Below, in pieces: positions 49,247 to 59,170 of a DNA stretch of 64,000 nt. Source of the stretch: DASUAS01 sp963819475 (GTDB taxonomy: Bacteria; Actinomycetota; Acidimicrobiia; IMCC26256; DASPTH01); contig CAWFWE010000008.1 of the NCBI GenBank assembly GCA_963819475.1, forward strand, positions 503,301 to 567,300, written 5' to 3'. The first letter of the stretch is position 1; the number at the start of each line of letters is the position of its first letter. Made by a program: the position numbers and the translations under genes. The notes beneath the pieces were generated by a model that made no database searches, was not told where the DNA came from, and saw nothing but the letters and a program-made list of their open reading frames with translations.

Positions 49247-50095
49247 ATGCCAGGACGGCTTGCCGGCAAGGTCGCGCTGATCAGCGGGACCGCAGGCGGT
49301 CAGGGTCGCCGCGCCGCGGTGCACTTCGCCGCCGAGGGCGCGAAGGTGGTCGGCTGCGACGTGAAGGTCGCCGAGGCGGAAGAGACCGTCGAGATGGTCC
49401 GCGCCGCCGGCGGTGAGATGGTCTCGTTCCAACCGGTCGACCTCACCGACGAGGATGCGGTCGAGGGGTGGATCACCTCCGCGGTGCAGGCGTACGGCGA
49501 CTTCGACATCCTCTACAACAACGCCGCGGTGGCGAAGGCCGCGAACCTCGAGGACGTCACGCGCGCCGACTGGGACTGGAACATGGCCAACGAGGTCACG
49601 CTGGTCTACCTCTCGGTGAAGCACGCGCTGCCCGTGTTCGAACGCCGGGGCCGCGGGGTGATCCTCAACGTCGGCTCGATCGCCGGCATGATCGGCTCGG
49701 GCATGCCCGGCAACGCCGCCGGCAACCTGGTCCACTGCGTCGCCAAGGCGGCGGTGATCCGGCTCACCGAGACCCTCGCCATCGAGCTGGCGAGCCGCAA
49801 CATCCGGGTGAACAGCATCTCGCCGGGCGTGATCGACACACCGCAGCTCCGGCCGTTCCTCGGCGAGGAGCCCGATGCGCCCCTCCGCACGCTGTTCGCC
49901 AGCAAGTGCCTGGTTCCCCGGATCGGCGAGGTCGAGGACATCGTCAACGCCGCCGTGTTCCTCGCCTCGGACGAGTCCTCGTACATCACCGGGGTCAACC
50001 TCCCGGTCGACGGGGGCTTCAGCTGCTCGGGCGGCGTGGGTCGCCCGACGAGCGAGGTCGACGACGCCGTCGCCAAGGCCATGACGCGGTACTGA
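49247..50095 (+). CDS. Short-chain dehydrogenase/reductase with His in place of the catalytic Tyr
   Basis: 282 residues. KVALISGTAGGQGRRAAVHF, DILYNNAAVAKAANL and YITGVNLPVDGGFSCSGGVG are normal SDR motifs. In the active-site segment the sequence is AAGNLVHCVAKAAVIRLTET: the K is in place but the position four residues before it is His (CAC), where SDRs have Tyr (TAC). Unless another Tyr substitutes, the usual alcohol oxidation should be impaired. First gene of an operon with the NTF2-fold gene, a small protein, the class II aldolase and a DAPDH-like gene. Confidence 0.85.
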   Translation: MPGRLAGKVALISGTAGGQGRRAAVHFAAEGAKVVGCDVKVAEAEETVEMVRAAGGEMVSFQPVDLTDEDAVEGWITSAVQAYGDFDILYNNAAVAKAANLEDVTRADWDWNMANEVTLVYLSVKHALPVFERRGRGVILNVGSIAGMIGSGMPGNAAGNLVHCVAKAAVIRLTETLAIELASRNIRVNSISPGVIDTPQLRPFLGEEPDAPLRTLFASKCLVPRIGEVEDIVNAAVFLASDESSYITGVNLPVDGGFSCSGGVGRPTSEVDDAVAKAMTRY

Positions 50096-50129
50096 GCCGT
50101 TCCCATCCATCGAGAGAGGACGACACCAG

Positions 50130-50558
50130 ATGCTGACCCAGGAGATCATCGCCACCCGTGAGAAGACCCTCGCGGCCCACCTCGACGGCGAGACCCGCAA
50201 GGACGTGGAGTCGGTGCTCGCCACGTTCAGCGGCGTCCCCGTCTACGACCTCGTCACCGTGGGCAAGGTGGTCGAGGGCCGCGAGGAGGTGCGGCAGTTC
50301 CTCCAGACGTTCTTCGACTCGATGGGACCCAACACGCACCTCGCGCAGGCCTTCTACCACTCGCCCGAGGCGACCGTCGTGGAGGTCCTCACCATCTTCC
50401 CGGACGGGTTCGACGGCGAGCAGAAGGGCCAGAACCTCGAGATCCGCTCGGTGGGCCTGTTCCCGTTCGACGGCGACCAGTTGCTCGCGGAGAAGCTCTA
50501 CGCCGACGTCTCACCGCTCCTGCCGTTCATGCCCTGGCTCGCCGAGGATGCGTCGTAA
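50130..50558 (+). CDS. NTF2/SnoaL-fold protein
   Basis: 142 residues: LAAHLDGETRKDVESVLATF with VVEGREEVRQFLQTFFDSMG and LEIRSVGLFPFDGDQLLAEK. Matches the SnoaL-like polyketide-cyclase fold. GAGAGAGGACGAC precedes the ATG. No catalytic role can be assigned. Confidence 0.82.
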   Translation: MLTQEIIATREKTLAAHLDGETRKDVESVLATFSGVPVYDLVTVGKVVEGREEVRQFLQTFFDSMGPNTHLAQAFYHSPEATVVEVLTIFPDGFDGEQKGQNLEIRSVGLFPFDGDQLLAEKLYADVSPLLPFMPWLAEDAS

Positions 50559-50591
50559 CCGCCGGGCGCACGCGGACAGGAACGGACGACC

Positions 50592-50816
50592 GTGGCACGG
50601 CTCGTGAACGGGGACGCCACCCGACGCCTCCAGGTGGTGCGCGTCGCCCCGAGCGACCCGGCCACGGCTCCTTCGGGCGTGGGCGCGCGGGTGCTGCGGT
50701 CGTGTGCGGCCTACCTCGGCCGCGGGCTGCGCCTGCTCGGGCAGACCTTCACCGCGGGCGCGTGGTGCGACGATCGGGACGGTCCGCGGCGGGACGAGCA
50801 CGGGCGGGGCACGTGA
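50592..50816 (+). CDS. Small hypothetical protein coupled to the class II aldolase gene
   Basis: 74 residues from a GTG; the stop shares one base with the aldolase start (TGATG). The sequence (RLVNGDATRRLQVVRVAPSD, then LRSCAAYLGRGLRLLGQTFT) gives no family. Coding is supported only by its fit between neighbours. Confidence 0.4.
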   Translation: MARLVNGDATRRLQVVRVAPSDPATAPSGVGARVLRSCAAYLGRGLRLLGQTFTAGAWCDDRDGPRRDEHGRGT

Positions 50817-51616
50817 TGGCCCACCCCGGGGTGTTGCCGTCGGGCGCGGCAGTGGCACCGCCGACGTTCACGTCGGTGGAGGACGAGCGCGCGCACCGCA
50901 AGGGCCGCCTCGCGGTCGCCTACCGCCTCTTCGCGCACCTGGGCTACGACCACTGGGTCGCGGGACACATCACGGTTCGGGATCCCGAGTTCCCCCACCG
51001 GTTCTGGCTCAACCCGTTCGGGAGGAGCTGGCGCCACCTCTGCGCGTCCGACCTCCTCCTCGTCGACCTGGAGGGCCGGCTCCTGGCCGGTGAAGGGGCC
51101 GTGAACGCGGCGGCGTTCGCGATCCACTCCGAGATCCACCGGGCGCGGCCCGACGTCACCGCGATCGCGCACGCCCACACGCGCAGTGGCCGGGCGTGGT
51201 CGGCCACCGGCCGCCTGCTGGAACCGTTGAGCCAGGATGCGTGCGCGTTCTACGACGACCACGCGATCTTCGACGACTTCTCCGGCGTCGTGTACGGCCG
51301 CGAGGAAGGCGGCGCGCTGGCCGGCGCGCTGGGCGGCAACAAGGCGCTGCTCCTCCAGCACCACGGGCTCCTGACCGTCGGCGAGACGGTCGACGAGGCC
51401 GCGTTCTGGCTGCACCTCCTCGAACGGTGTTGCGAGGCGCAGCTGCTCCTCGCGTCCCTCCCGCCGACCGCCGACGGATCCGCGCCGTACCGCCCGCTCG
51501 GCCCGGCCGTCGCCGCCCACACCCGCGCCCAGGTCGGTGAGCACGTCCATGGCTGGATGGGCTTCCAGCCGCTGTACGAGGAGATCGTGCGGGCCGATCC
51601 CGACGTCCTCCGTTAG
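50816..51616 (+). CDS. Class II aldolase/adducin-domain protein
   Basis: 266 residues. AYRLFAHLGYDHWVAGHITV, FGRSWRHLCASDLLLVDLEG, then TAIAHAHTRSGRAWSATGRL (zinc His pair HAH) and NKALLLQHHGLLTVGETVDE (third His). Catalyses retro-aldol or related reactions on hydroxy-keto acids. It could complete the lower part of the pathway by splitting off a C3 or C4 unit. Confidence 0.86.
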   Translation: MAHPGVLPSGAAVAPPTFTSVEDERAHRKGRLAVAYRLFAHLGYDHWVAGHITVRDPEFPHRFWLNPFGRSWRHLCASDLLLVDLEGRLLAGEGAVNAAAFAIHSEIHRARPDVTAIAHAHTRSGRAWSATGRLLEPLSQDACAFYDDHAIFDDFSGVVYGREEGGALAGALGGNKALLLQHHGLLTVGETVDEAAFWLHLLERCCEAQLLLASLPPTADGSAPYRPLGPAVAAHTRAQVGEHVHGWMGFQPLYEEIVRADPDVLR

Positions 51617-51657
51617 TCGAGTGCCGCATCCAACGAGTTCTCCCTGAAAGGACTGCC

Positions 51658-52710
51658 ATGTCGTACCGCGTCGTCCTGTGGACCACCGGCCACGTTGCGA
51701 GCTTCGCCGGGCGGGCGATCGTCGAGCACCCGAACATGGAATTGGTGGGCGCGTACGCGTGGAGCCCGGAGAAGGCGGGCCGCGACGTCGGCGAGCTCAT
51801 CGGCACCGAGCCGCTCGGCATCCTCGCGACCAGCGACGTCGAGGAGATCCTGGCCCTGCGCCCGGACGTGGTCGGTTATTACCCGATCATGCGCACGGAA
51901 GCCGTCCCGGAGCACACCGACACCATCTGCCGGTTCCTCGAGGCCGGGATCAACGTCGTCAGCACCGCCAACGTGATCACCGGCCGCTGGTGGGGCGCCG
52001 AGGAGCGCTTCGCCGAGGCGGGCCGCACGGGCGACGCGTCGTTGTTCGCCAGCGGCGTGAACCCCGGGTTCGTGAACCAGCTCATGCTCACCGCCACCGG
52101 TGTCTGCAGCGAGGTGCGCAAGCTCTCGGTGTGGGAGGAGGCCGAGTGCTCGGGCTACGACTCACCCGAGCTCTGGGAGACCGTCGCGTTCGGTCACGAC
52201 CCGTCGGAGCCCGATCTCGACAAGTACTTCCACCAGGGAACCGCGGTCTTCGAGGACACGGTGGCGATGATGGCCGACGCGCTCGAGGTGCAGCTCGACG
52301 AGATCCGGTACGTCCCCGAGGTCGCGCTGGCCACCAAGGACCTCGACCTCGGCTGGATGACGATCGAGAAGGGACACATCGCGGGGCTGAAGAACACCTG
52401 GCTCGGCATCGTCGACGGCGCCGAGGTCATCGAGCTCGGCACGATCTGGAAGATGACCGAGGACGTCGAACCGAACTGGGAGATCCGTCACGGGTGGCAC
52501 GTCCAGATCGACGGCATCCCGACGGTGAAGATGCACTTCGCGGGCTGGCCGCCGGAGGGCAGCTCGTCCGAGCTGCTCATGGGCCTGGCCATGTTGATGA
52601 CCGCCCTGCCGACGGTGCACGCCATCCCGCACGTCGTCGCGGCCCGACCCGGGGTCGTGACCTACAAGGACCTGCCCTTGGTCACCGCCGCGCACTGCGT
52701 CCGCACGTAG
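51658..52710 (+). CDS. Diaminopentanoate-dehydrogenase-like NAD(P)-dependent oxidoreductase, third paralogue
   Basis: 350 residues. YRVVLWTTGHVASFAGRAIV with ELVGAYAWSPEKAGRDVGEL, INVVSTANVITGRWWGAEER and FASGVNPGFVNQLMLTATGV. Same length and domain order as 34921 and 38833, but more distant (VNPGF for ADPGF; EECSGYDS-like centre). AAAGG lies before the ATG. It converges on the SDR at 52729 with an 18-base gap. Confidence 0.85.
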   Translation: MSYRVVLWTTGHVASFAGRAIVEHPNMELVGAYAWSPEKAGRDVGELIGTEPLGILATSDVEEILALRPDVVGYYPIMRTEAVPEHTDTICRFLEAGINVVSTANVITGRWWGAEERFAEAGRTGDASLFASGVNPGFVNQLMLTATGVCSEVRKLSVWEEAECSGYDSPELWETVAFGHDPSEPDLDKYFHQGTAVFEDTVAMMADALEVQLDEIRYVPEVALATKDLDLGWMTIEKGHIAGLKNTWLGIVDGAEVIELGTIWKMTEDVEPNWEIRHGWHVQIDGIPTVKMHFAGWPPEGSSSELLMGLAMLMTALPTVHAIPHVVAARPGVVTYKDLPLVTAAHCVRT

Positions 52711-52728
52711 CGACCGGCGTGCCTCGCC

Positions 52729-53469
52729 TCAGAGGCGGATCAACCCGCCGTCGACCATCAGCGTCTGGCCGGTCATGAACGCGGAGTCGTCCGACGCGAG
52801 GAACGAGACCAGCCCCACCAGATCCTCGGGTTCCTGCGTGCGCTTGATCACCTGCATGTTCGCCGTCATCGCGAACACTGCGTCGGCGGTCGAGGCCTCC
52901 ATGGTCGCGGTCCGGGTCAGGCCGGGCGCGACGACGTTGACGGTGATGTTGTGGGCGCCGAGCTCGGTGGCCAGCGCGCGGGTCAGCCCGATCACCCCGC
53001 CCTTGCTCGCGAGGTAGGCGGCCATGTCGGGTACCGGGAGCCAGAACGTGCGCGACGTCACGTTGACGATGCGTCCCCAGTTGCCGGCGCGCATCGACGG
53101 GATGCACGCCTTGCACAGGAGGAACGCGGATTCGAGGTTCACCGCCATCACGCGCCGGAACTCGTCGAGCGTGAGCTCGTCCCATTTGGTCACCGGGTAG
53201 GTGCCGACGTTGTTCACGAGGACGGCCGGCGCTCCGGAGGTCGAGCAGATCGACGCCACGCAGTCGTCGACCACGCGGGGGTCGGTGACGTCGGCGGTGA
53301 ACCCGGCGGCGGTGCCGCCGGCCTTGGTGATCGCGGCGACGGTGTCGTCGGGCGGCGCGAGGTCGACCGCGGCGACGACGAGCCCGTCGGCAGCGAGGCG
53401 CTCGGCGTAGGCGCGGCCGATGCCGGCGGCGGCGCCGGTCACGACCGCCACGCGCGGGGGATGGCTCAT
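52729..53469 (-). CDS. Short-chain dehydrogenase/reductase
   Basis: 246 residues. VAVVTGAAAGIGRAYAERLA, PAVLVNNVGTYPVTKW, DMAAYLASKGGVIGLTRALA with Y-x-x-x-K, and FMTGQTLMVDGGLIRL. Last gene of a four-gene minus-strand operon (P450, LLM, indolepyruvate oxidoreductase, SDR), with a four-base overlap at its start. Confidence 0.88.
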   Translation of the reverse strand: MSHPPRVAVVTGAAAGIGRAYAERLAADGLVVAAVDLAPPDDTVAAITKAGGTAAGFTADVTDPRVVDDCVASICSTSGAPAVLVNNVGTYPVTKWDELTLDEFRRVMAVNLESAFLLCKACIPSMRAGNWGRIVNVTSRTFWLPVPDMAAYLASKGGVIGLTRALATELGAHNITVNVVAPGLTRTATMEASTADAVFAMTANMQVIKRTQEPEDLVGLVSFLASDDSAFMTGQTLMVDGGLIRL

Positions 53470-56400
53470 GGTTCGATCCTTCCGAGGTTGCGGTTCGGCG
53501 AGGGTGGGAGATCGGCCAGCGCGGTCGCGAGCTCGGACCGGTAGCGCTCGAGGTTGCGCTGCTTGACCGCGGCGAAGCCGCGCACCATGTCCACCAGTCC
53601 GGCGACGCGGACCGCGTCTGCCGCGGCGGGGGTGCCGAGGTGACGAGCGAGGTCGTCGACCAGCGCGACGTACTCGCGGATGAGCCGGCGTTCGTCGCGC
53701 CGCTCCTCGGACCGGCCGAACGGGTCGAACGGGGTGCCGCGCAGCTTCACCATCTTGGTCAGGGCCCAGAACGCGGGCCGCGCCGCGCGCGCCCGCACGG
53801 GGACCTTGCGCTGCAACCCGATGCGACTCGCGACCGGCGGTTGGAGGTGGAAGGTGAGGTCGGCACCGGCGCCGAACTCGGCCGCCACGTCGTCACGGAA
53901 CGCCGCCCGGCGGTGCAGCCGGGCGACCTCGTACTCGTCCTTGTACGCCATCAGGTGGAAGAGGTTGCGAGCGACGGTACGAGCGAAGTCGCCCGAGACG
54001 TCGCCGGCCGCGAGCTCGGCCCGCCGGGCCCGGGCGACGACGTCCACGTAGCGCGCGGCATAGTCGGCGTCCTGGTACGCGATCAGCTCGGGGACGCGCC
54101 AGGTCAGGATCTCGCGCAGCACGGCTTCGGCGTCGACGCGTGCGCACAACGTCGCGGCGTCCGCGCTCAGCGCAGGAGGCGCGACCGCGCGATCCCGTGG
54201 TGGCCCGCGCCGGATCGATGGCGATCTCGCGACCCAGGCGGAAGGCGGCGGTGTTGGTCTCCACCGCGACGCCGTTCAGCTCGATCGCCCGTTCGATGGC
54301 GGACGCCGACTGGGGGAGCAGCCCGCGCTGGTACGCCACCCCGACGACGACCAGGTTGGCGGCCGGCTGCGAGCCGAAGGCCGCGAGGGCGACGGCCTCC
54401 GCGTCGAGGTACACGCGCTCGTGCGTGCGTTCCTCCAGCCGCCCGCGAAGGCGCGCGAGGTCGGGGAAGTCCTCCCGGTCGACGTCGGCCACCATCGCCC
54501 CGGTCGGCACCTGGGCGGTCGACACCACCGCCTGCGTCCGCTCCGGGTCGAGGCGGGCCATGTTGGCCGGTGCGACGGCGGTCAGGAGGTCGAACACGAG
54601 GAACACGTCGGCGCGCCCCTCCTCGAGCCGGGCCGCGCCGTCGATGGCGTCGCGCCCGATGCGCAGGTGTGACACGACCGGCCCACCCTTCTGGGCCATC
54701 CCCGTCTGGTCGACGCTCGAGACCTCCAGCCCGTCGAGGTTGGCGGCGGTGGACAGGACCTGACCGACGGTGACCACGCCGGTCCCGCCGATGCCGGCGA
54801 CGAGCAGCGCCGCGCTCGCCGGCCGCGACGGTTCCGGGAGCGACCGCGTGTCGATGCCGGGCTGACGGCGGGCGGGGCCGCGGGTCCGGCGTGGCGTCAC
54901 GGTCACGAACGCGGGGCAGTCGCCCTCGATGCAACTCATGTCGAGGTTGCACGAGTCCTGGTGGATGCGCGTCTTGCGCCCGAAGGGCGTCTCGACCGGG
55001 TGCACGCTCAGGCAGTTCGAGACGTCGCCGCAGTGGCCGCAGCCCTCGCAGACGGCCTCGTTGATCATCACGCGCGTGCGTGGCGTCGGCGCGCGGCCCC
55101 GTTTGCGCTCGCGGCGCAACTCGGCGGCGCAGGCCTGGTCGTAGATCAGCGCAGTGACGCCGGGGGTGTCGCGCAGCTCCCGCTGGACCGCGTCGAGGTG
55201 CTTCCGCCCGTGCACGCGGACCCCGGGCGCGAACCCGGGGGCCCTCCCGTAGCGGCCCGGCTCGTCGCTGATCACGTCGATCCGGCGGACGCCCTCCGCC
55301 TCCAGCTGCCGGGTGAGCGCGGGGATCGACAGCGATCCTGCCGCGTGCTGGCCCCCGGTCATCGCGACCACGCCGTTGGCGAGGATCTTGAACGTCACGG
55401 TGGTGCCGGCGGCCACCGCCTGCCGCACCGCGAGGAACCCGGAGTGGGCCAGCGTGCCGTCGCCCATGTTCTGGAAGCGATGGAGCTCGCTGCTGAACAG
55501 CGACGCGCCCACCCACTGCGCGCCCTCGCCGCCCATCTGGGTGGTCCCCGTGGCGCGCTCCCTCGTGAACAACGCCATCCCGTGGCACCCGATCCCACCC
55601 CCGGCGACCGAGCCCTCCGGGACCACGGTGGAGCGGTTGTGGGGGCACCCCGAGCAGAAGTACGGCGTGCGGGCCGGGAGATCGGCCGCGACCACGATCC
55701 GGGCGCGGGCCGGTCGCAGGCGCGCCGGATCGAGGTGCTGAGCCAGCCGGCTCCGCAGCGCGTCGGCGACGACGGTGACGTCGAGCACGCCACCGGAGGG
55801 GACGAGGCGCCCGCCGTCGGCGTCGCGCTTGCCGGTGACCACGGGGGCGTCGGCGGTGCCGTACAGCAGCGACTTCACCTGCTCCTCGAGGAACGCGCGC
55901 TTCTCCTCGACGACCACGATCTCGTGGAGCCCGGCGGCGAAGGCCTGCACGATCGTCGGCTCGAGCGGCCACACCAGCGCCGGCTTGAGCACCCGGATGC
56001 CCAGCGCGGGGAGATCACCGAGCTCGATGCCGAGGTCGGCGAGCGCGGTGACGACGTCGCCGTAGGTCTTGCCGGCGGCGAGGATGCCGACCCGCGCGGC
56101 CGTGGCCGTGGACGACGTCGAGCCCGGCACTCCGCACGTAGTGGTGCACCGCGTCCAGGCGCGCGCCGACCGCTTCCTCCTCGAGGAGCATCGACCAGGG
56201 CGCGAACATGCGGTCGTCGAGGTGGGCGGCCCAGGGCTGCCCGTCGCGCTCGTACGGCGGGACCTCCGGCATCGGCCGGCCCACGTCGACGGTGGCGTAG
56301 CCGTCGGCGACGTCGCTGTGGAGCTTGAGGCCCACCCACGAGCCGCTCCGCCGGGACAGCTCGTAGCCGTGGCGCCCGAGGTCGAGCACCTCCTGGACCG

Positions 56401-56968
56401 AGGCGGCCGCCAGCGCGGGCATGGCGAGGTCGGCGAGCGTCCACTCGGTCGACGACGGCACGGTCGACGACTTGCACTCGGGATCGTCACCGACGGCGGC
56501 GAGCACGCCGCCCGTCGGCGGCACCCCCGAGAGGTTCGCGTGCCGCAGCGCGTCACCCGAGCGGTCGAGGCCGGGTGCCTTCGCGTACCAGAGCCCGACC
56601 ACGCCGTCGACGGTGGATGTGGGCTCCTGCTGCGACCGTTGCGTGCCCCACAGCACGGTCGCCGCGAGGTCCTCGTTCACCCCGTTGACGAACCGGATGT
56701 CGTGGGCGGCGAACTCGGCCTCGTGCGCCGCGAACGTGGTGTCGACGGTGCCCAGGGGCGAACCCCGGTACCCGCACACGACACCGGCCGTACGCCGGCC
56801 GCGGGTCGCGTCGCGTCGCACGGTGTCGAGCGGCGCCCGCAGGAGCGCGTGCACCCCGCTCATCGTGACCCGACCCTCGCGCGCACCGAACTGGTCCTCG
56901 AGCCGGTACGTGGACGGCGAGATCGCACCGGCCGGCGACCGGTCGACGGACTGCGTCACGTCGCTCAC
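53466..56968 (-). CDS. Indolepyruvate:ferredoxin oxidoreductase family protein, two frameshifts
   Basis: About 1167 codons, the usual size of the fused alpha-gamma enzyme. N-terminal frame: DQFGAREGRVTMSGVHALLR, GVVCGYRGSPLGTVDTTF. Near 56100 it shifts to GILAAGKTYGDVVTALADLG; then FCSGCPHNRSTVVPEGS and GCHGMALFTRERATGTTQMG (TPP domain), the [4Fe-4S] block NEAVCEGCGHCGDVSNCLSV and CNLDMSCIEGDCPAF, and ALLVAGIGGTGVVTVGQVLS (gamma domain). Near 54175 it shifts again into DUF6537: VPELIAYQDADYAARYVDVV and ARNLFHLMAYKDEYEVARLH. It oxidatively decarboxylates a 2-keto acid to acyl-CoA with ferredoxin. Start and stop both overlap neighbours by four bases. Confidence 0.82.
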
Positions 56969-57903
56969 CGTGCGGGCGAGGAGCTACCGACCAGCTCGGC
57001 CAGGAGGCGGCGGGTGCGTTGCGTGTCGGTCTCGCCCGGTGCGAGCACCTCGCCGACCACGAGGTCGGTGACGCCGATGTCCGCCAGCTCGAGGATCCGC
57101 CGCCGCACGTCGTCCTCGGTGCCGACGATCGCGACGTCGCTGGCCGATGCCACCCCCTCCCGTTCCAGCATGGCTTCGTAGGACGGCGCCTTGCCGTGGA
57201 ACTCGAACCACTGATGGACCGTCTCGCGGGCGCGGTCGACGTCGTCGGTCACGCAGACCTGGAAGATGGAGGCGATCCGCGGCGGCGGGTTGCCCGCCGC
57301 GGCGGCGGCGTGCGTGATGGTGGGCACGACGTGGTCGCGCAACGTGTTCGGTCCCGTCCACGACGTGATGGTGCCGTGGGCGAGGCGTCCTGCGAGCTGC
57401 AGCATCTGCTCGCCCAGCGCCGCGACCAGCACGGTCGGTCGCTCCGTGCCGGCGAGCGCGACCGTCGTGCGGCACGTGAAGCGGTCGCCGGCGTGGTCCA
57501 CCGTGCCGTTGGTGACCAGCGGCACCAGCACCTCGAGGTACTCGCGCATCGTCGCGAGCGGCCGACCGTAGAGGTCGCCGAGGTGCTCCGCCACCATCGC
57601 GGGATGCGAGAGCCCGATGCCGAGGGTGAGCCCACCCGGGATCCCTTGCGCCGCGGTGAGGGCCTGCGCGGCGAGGGCGGCGGGATGGCGACCCCACACC
57701 GGCACGACACCCACGCCGAGCGCGAGCTGCGGCACGTCGCGGCCGATGATCGCCAGCGCGGTGAGCGCGTCGAGTGACCCCGCCGGGTGCTGGGCGAGCC
57801 AGTACGCGTCGACGCCCGTGGCCGCGGCTTCGCCCGCGTGCCCGGCCAGCAGCGCGACATCGCCGGTCGCGACGAACTTGTTGCCGTTGATGCCGATCTT
57901 CAC
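56965..57903 (-). CDS. LLM-class (probably F420-dependent) oxidoreductase
   Basis: 312 residues, a luciferase-like TIM barrel: VDAYWLAQHPAGSLDALTAL, LALGVGVVPVWGRHPAALAA, GGLTLGIGLSHPAMVAEHLG and RPTVLVAALGEQMLQLAGRL. In actinobacteria such proteins normally use F420. Sandwiched by ATGA and GTGA overlaps between the P450 and the indolepyruvate oxidoreductase. Confidence 0.86.
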   Translation of the reverse strand: MKIGINGNKFVATGDVALLAGHAGEAAATGVDAYWLAQHPAGSLDALTALAIIGRDVPQLALGVGVVPVWGRHPAALAAQALTAAQGIPGGLTLGIGLSHPAMVAEHLGDLYGRPLATMREYLEVLVPLVTNGTVDHAGDRFTCRTTVALAGTERPTVLVAALGEQMLQLAGRLAHGTITSWTGPNTLRDHVVPTITHAAAAAGNPPPRIASIFQVCVTDDVDRARETVHQWFEFHGKAPSYEAMLEREGVASASDVAIVGTEDDVRRRILELADIGVTDLVVGEVLAPGETDTQRTRRLLAELVGSSSPAR

Positions 57904-59069
57904 GGGACGTCGATCATGAGGTGTTCGAACCCGCGAAAGCCCGGGATGCCCCGGCGCGACGCCGGCGTGGGCGTGTCGGCGAGCGCGAGCTCCGGGTACC
58001 GGTCCATGAGCATGTTCAGGGCGACGATCGCCTCGAGCTTGCCGAGGTGCATGCCGAGGCAGTGGTGCAGCCCACCGCCGAACGCGGCGTACTCCTTGCG
58101 CGGGCGAGTGACCGAGTACGTGTCGGGATCGGGGTTGCGCGCCGGGTCGCGCCCGATCGCCGCGGTCATCAGCCGCAGCCAGGTGCCGGCCGCCATCGGG
58201 TGCCCGAACAACTCGCTGTCCTCGGTGAGGATGCGCCCCGCCGACAGCGCCGGCGAGTCGAAGCGCAGGGTCTCCTCGATCGCCTCCGGCACGAGGGACC
58301 GGTCGGCGCGCAGGGCATCGAGCTCTCCAGGGCTGGTGAGCAACGCGTGCAAGGTGTTGCCGATCAGGTCGGCGGTGGTGATGATCCCGGCGCCGAGCAT
58401 GATGATGAGCAGGTCGACCATCTCGTCGTGCGAGAGCTCGCCCGACTCGACCAACCGGTCGACGAGCCCGCCCACGGGTGCTCGCCGTGCCTCGGCGATG
58501 CGTTGGGAGAAGTACCCCCGCAACTGCTCGGTCGACTCGACGAACTCGGGCGTGCCGTTGCGCTTCGGGTCGAACATGCCCGTGATGCGTGTGAGCGTCC
58601 AGACCCGGAACTCGTCCCGCCGATCGGGCTCGACGCCGAGGAAGTCGCTCATCACGGTCATGGGCACGCGGTCACCGAATTCGGCCGCGATGTCGATGCG
58701 GCCCGACCGGGGAAGCGCGTCCAGGGCCTCCCCCGTGGTGGCGACGATGGTCTGCTCGAGGCCACTGACCGCGCGCGGTGTGAAGTCGACCTTCACCGAG
58801 CCGCGGATGCGCGTGTGGTCGGGCGGGTCCATGTAGAACATCGAGAGCCGCGCCTGCTTGAACACCTTCGTGATGGGCGCGTCGGGGTCGGCCTTCTCGG
58901 GATCGCTCGCCGAGTTGGGGTCGCGGATGAGGCGCCAGATCGTCTCCGAGTCGAGGACCCACCAACCGCCCTGGTCGGTGTTCGGGACGACGCCTTCGTC
59001 GCGATGCTCGGTGATCGCCGGGTACGGGTCGACGAGGAAGTCAGGATCGCTGAGTGAGACGACAGCCAC
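57900..59069 (-). CDS. Cytochrome P450
   Basis: 389 residues from a GTG at 59069 preceded by AAGGGGG. The I-helix reads MLGAGIITTADLIGN, the K-helix E-x-x-R is in AIEETLRFDS, and the haem ligand is Cys in FGGGLHHCLGMHLGKLEAI. MFYMDPPDHTRIRGSVKVDF is the typical C-helix. Class I bacterial type that needs a ferredoxin; none is adjacent. First gene of the four-gene minus-strand operon and divergent from the amidohydrolases with an operator between. Confidence 0.9.
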   Translation of the reverse strand: MAVVSLSDPDFLVDPYPAITEHRDEGVVPNTDQGGWWVLDSETIWRLIRDPNSASDPEKADPDAPITKVFKQARLSMFYMDPPDHTRIRGSVKVDFTPRAVSGLEQTIVATTGEALDALPRSGRIDIAAEFGDRVPMTVMSDFLGVEPDRRDEFRVWTLTRITGMFDPKRNGTPEFVESTEQLRGYFSQRIAEARRAPVGGLVDRLVESGELSHDEMVDLLIIMLGAGIITTADLIGNTLHALLTSPGELDALRADRSLVPEAIEETLRFDSPALSAGRILTEDSELFGHPMAAGTWLRLMTAAIGRDPARNPDPDTYSVTRPRKEYAAFGGGLHHCLGMHLGKLEAIVALNMLMDRYPELALADTPTPASRRGIPGFRGFEHLMIDVP

Positions 59070-59111
59070 GGTTCCCCCTTCGAGCGGCGCTGGGCGGGAG
59101 CGTATCCCAAT

Positions 59112-59125
59112 ATCAACGTGTTGAC
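59112..59125 (+). promoter_or_regulatory. ATCAAG-N2-CTTGAT-type operator between the P450 and amidohydrolase operons
   Basis: ATCAACGTGTTGAC, a looser match (ATCAA and TTGA arms), in the 101-base divergent interval; GCTTGAGATTGAT follows as a further half-site. Confidence 0.5.
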
Positions 59126-59170
59126 CACAGCTTGAGATTGATGCCATGGTTGAGCTCGAAGGGGGTTGCC

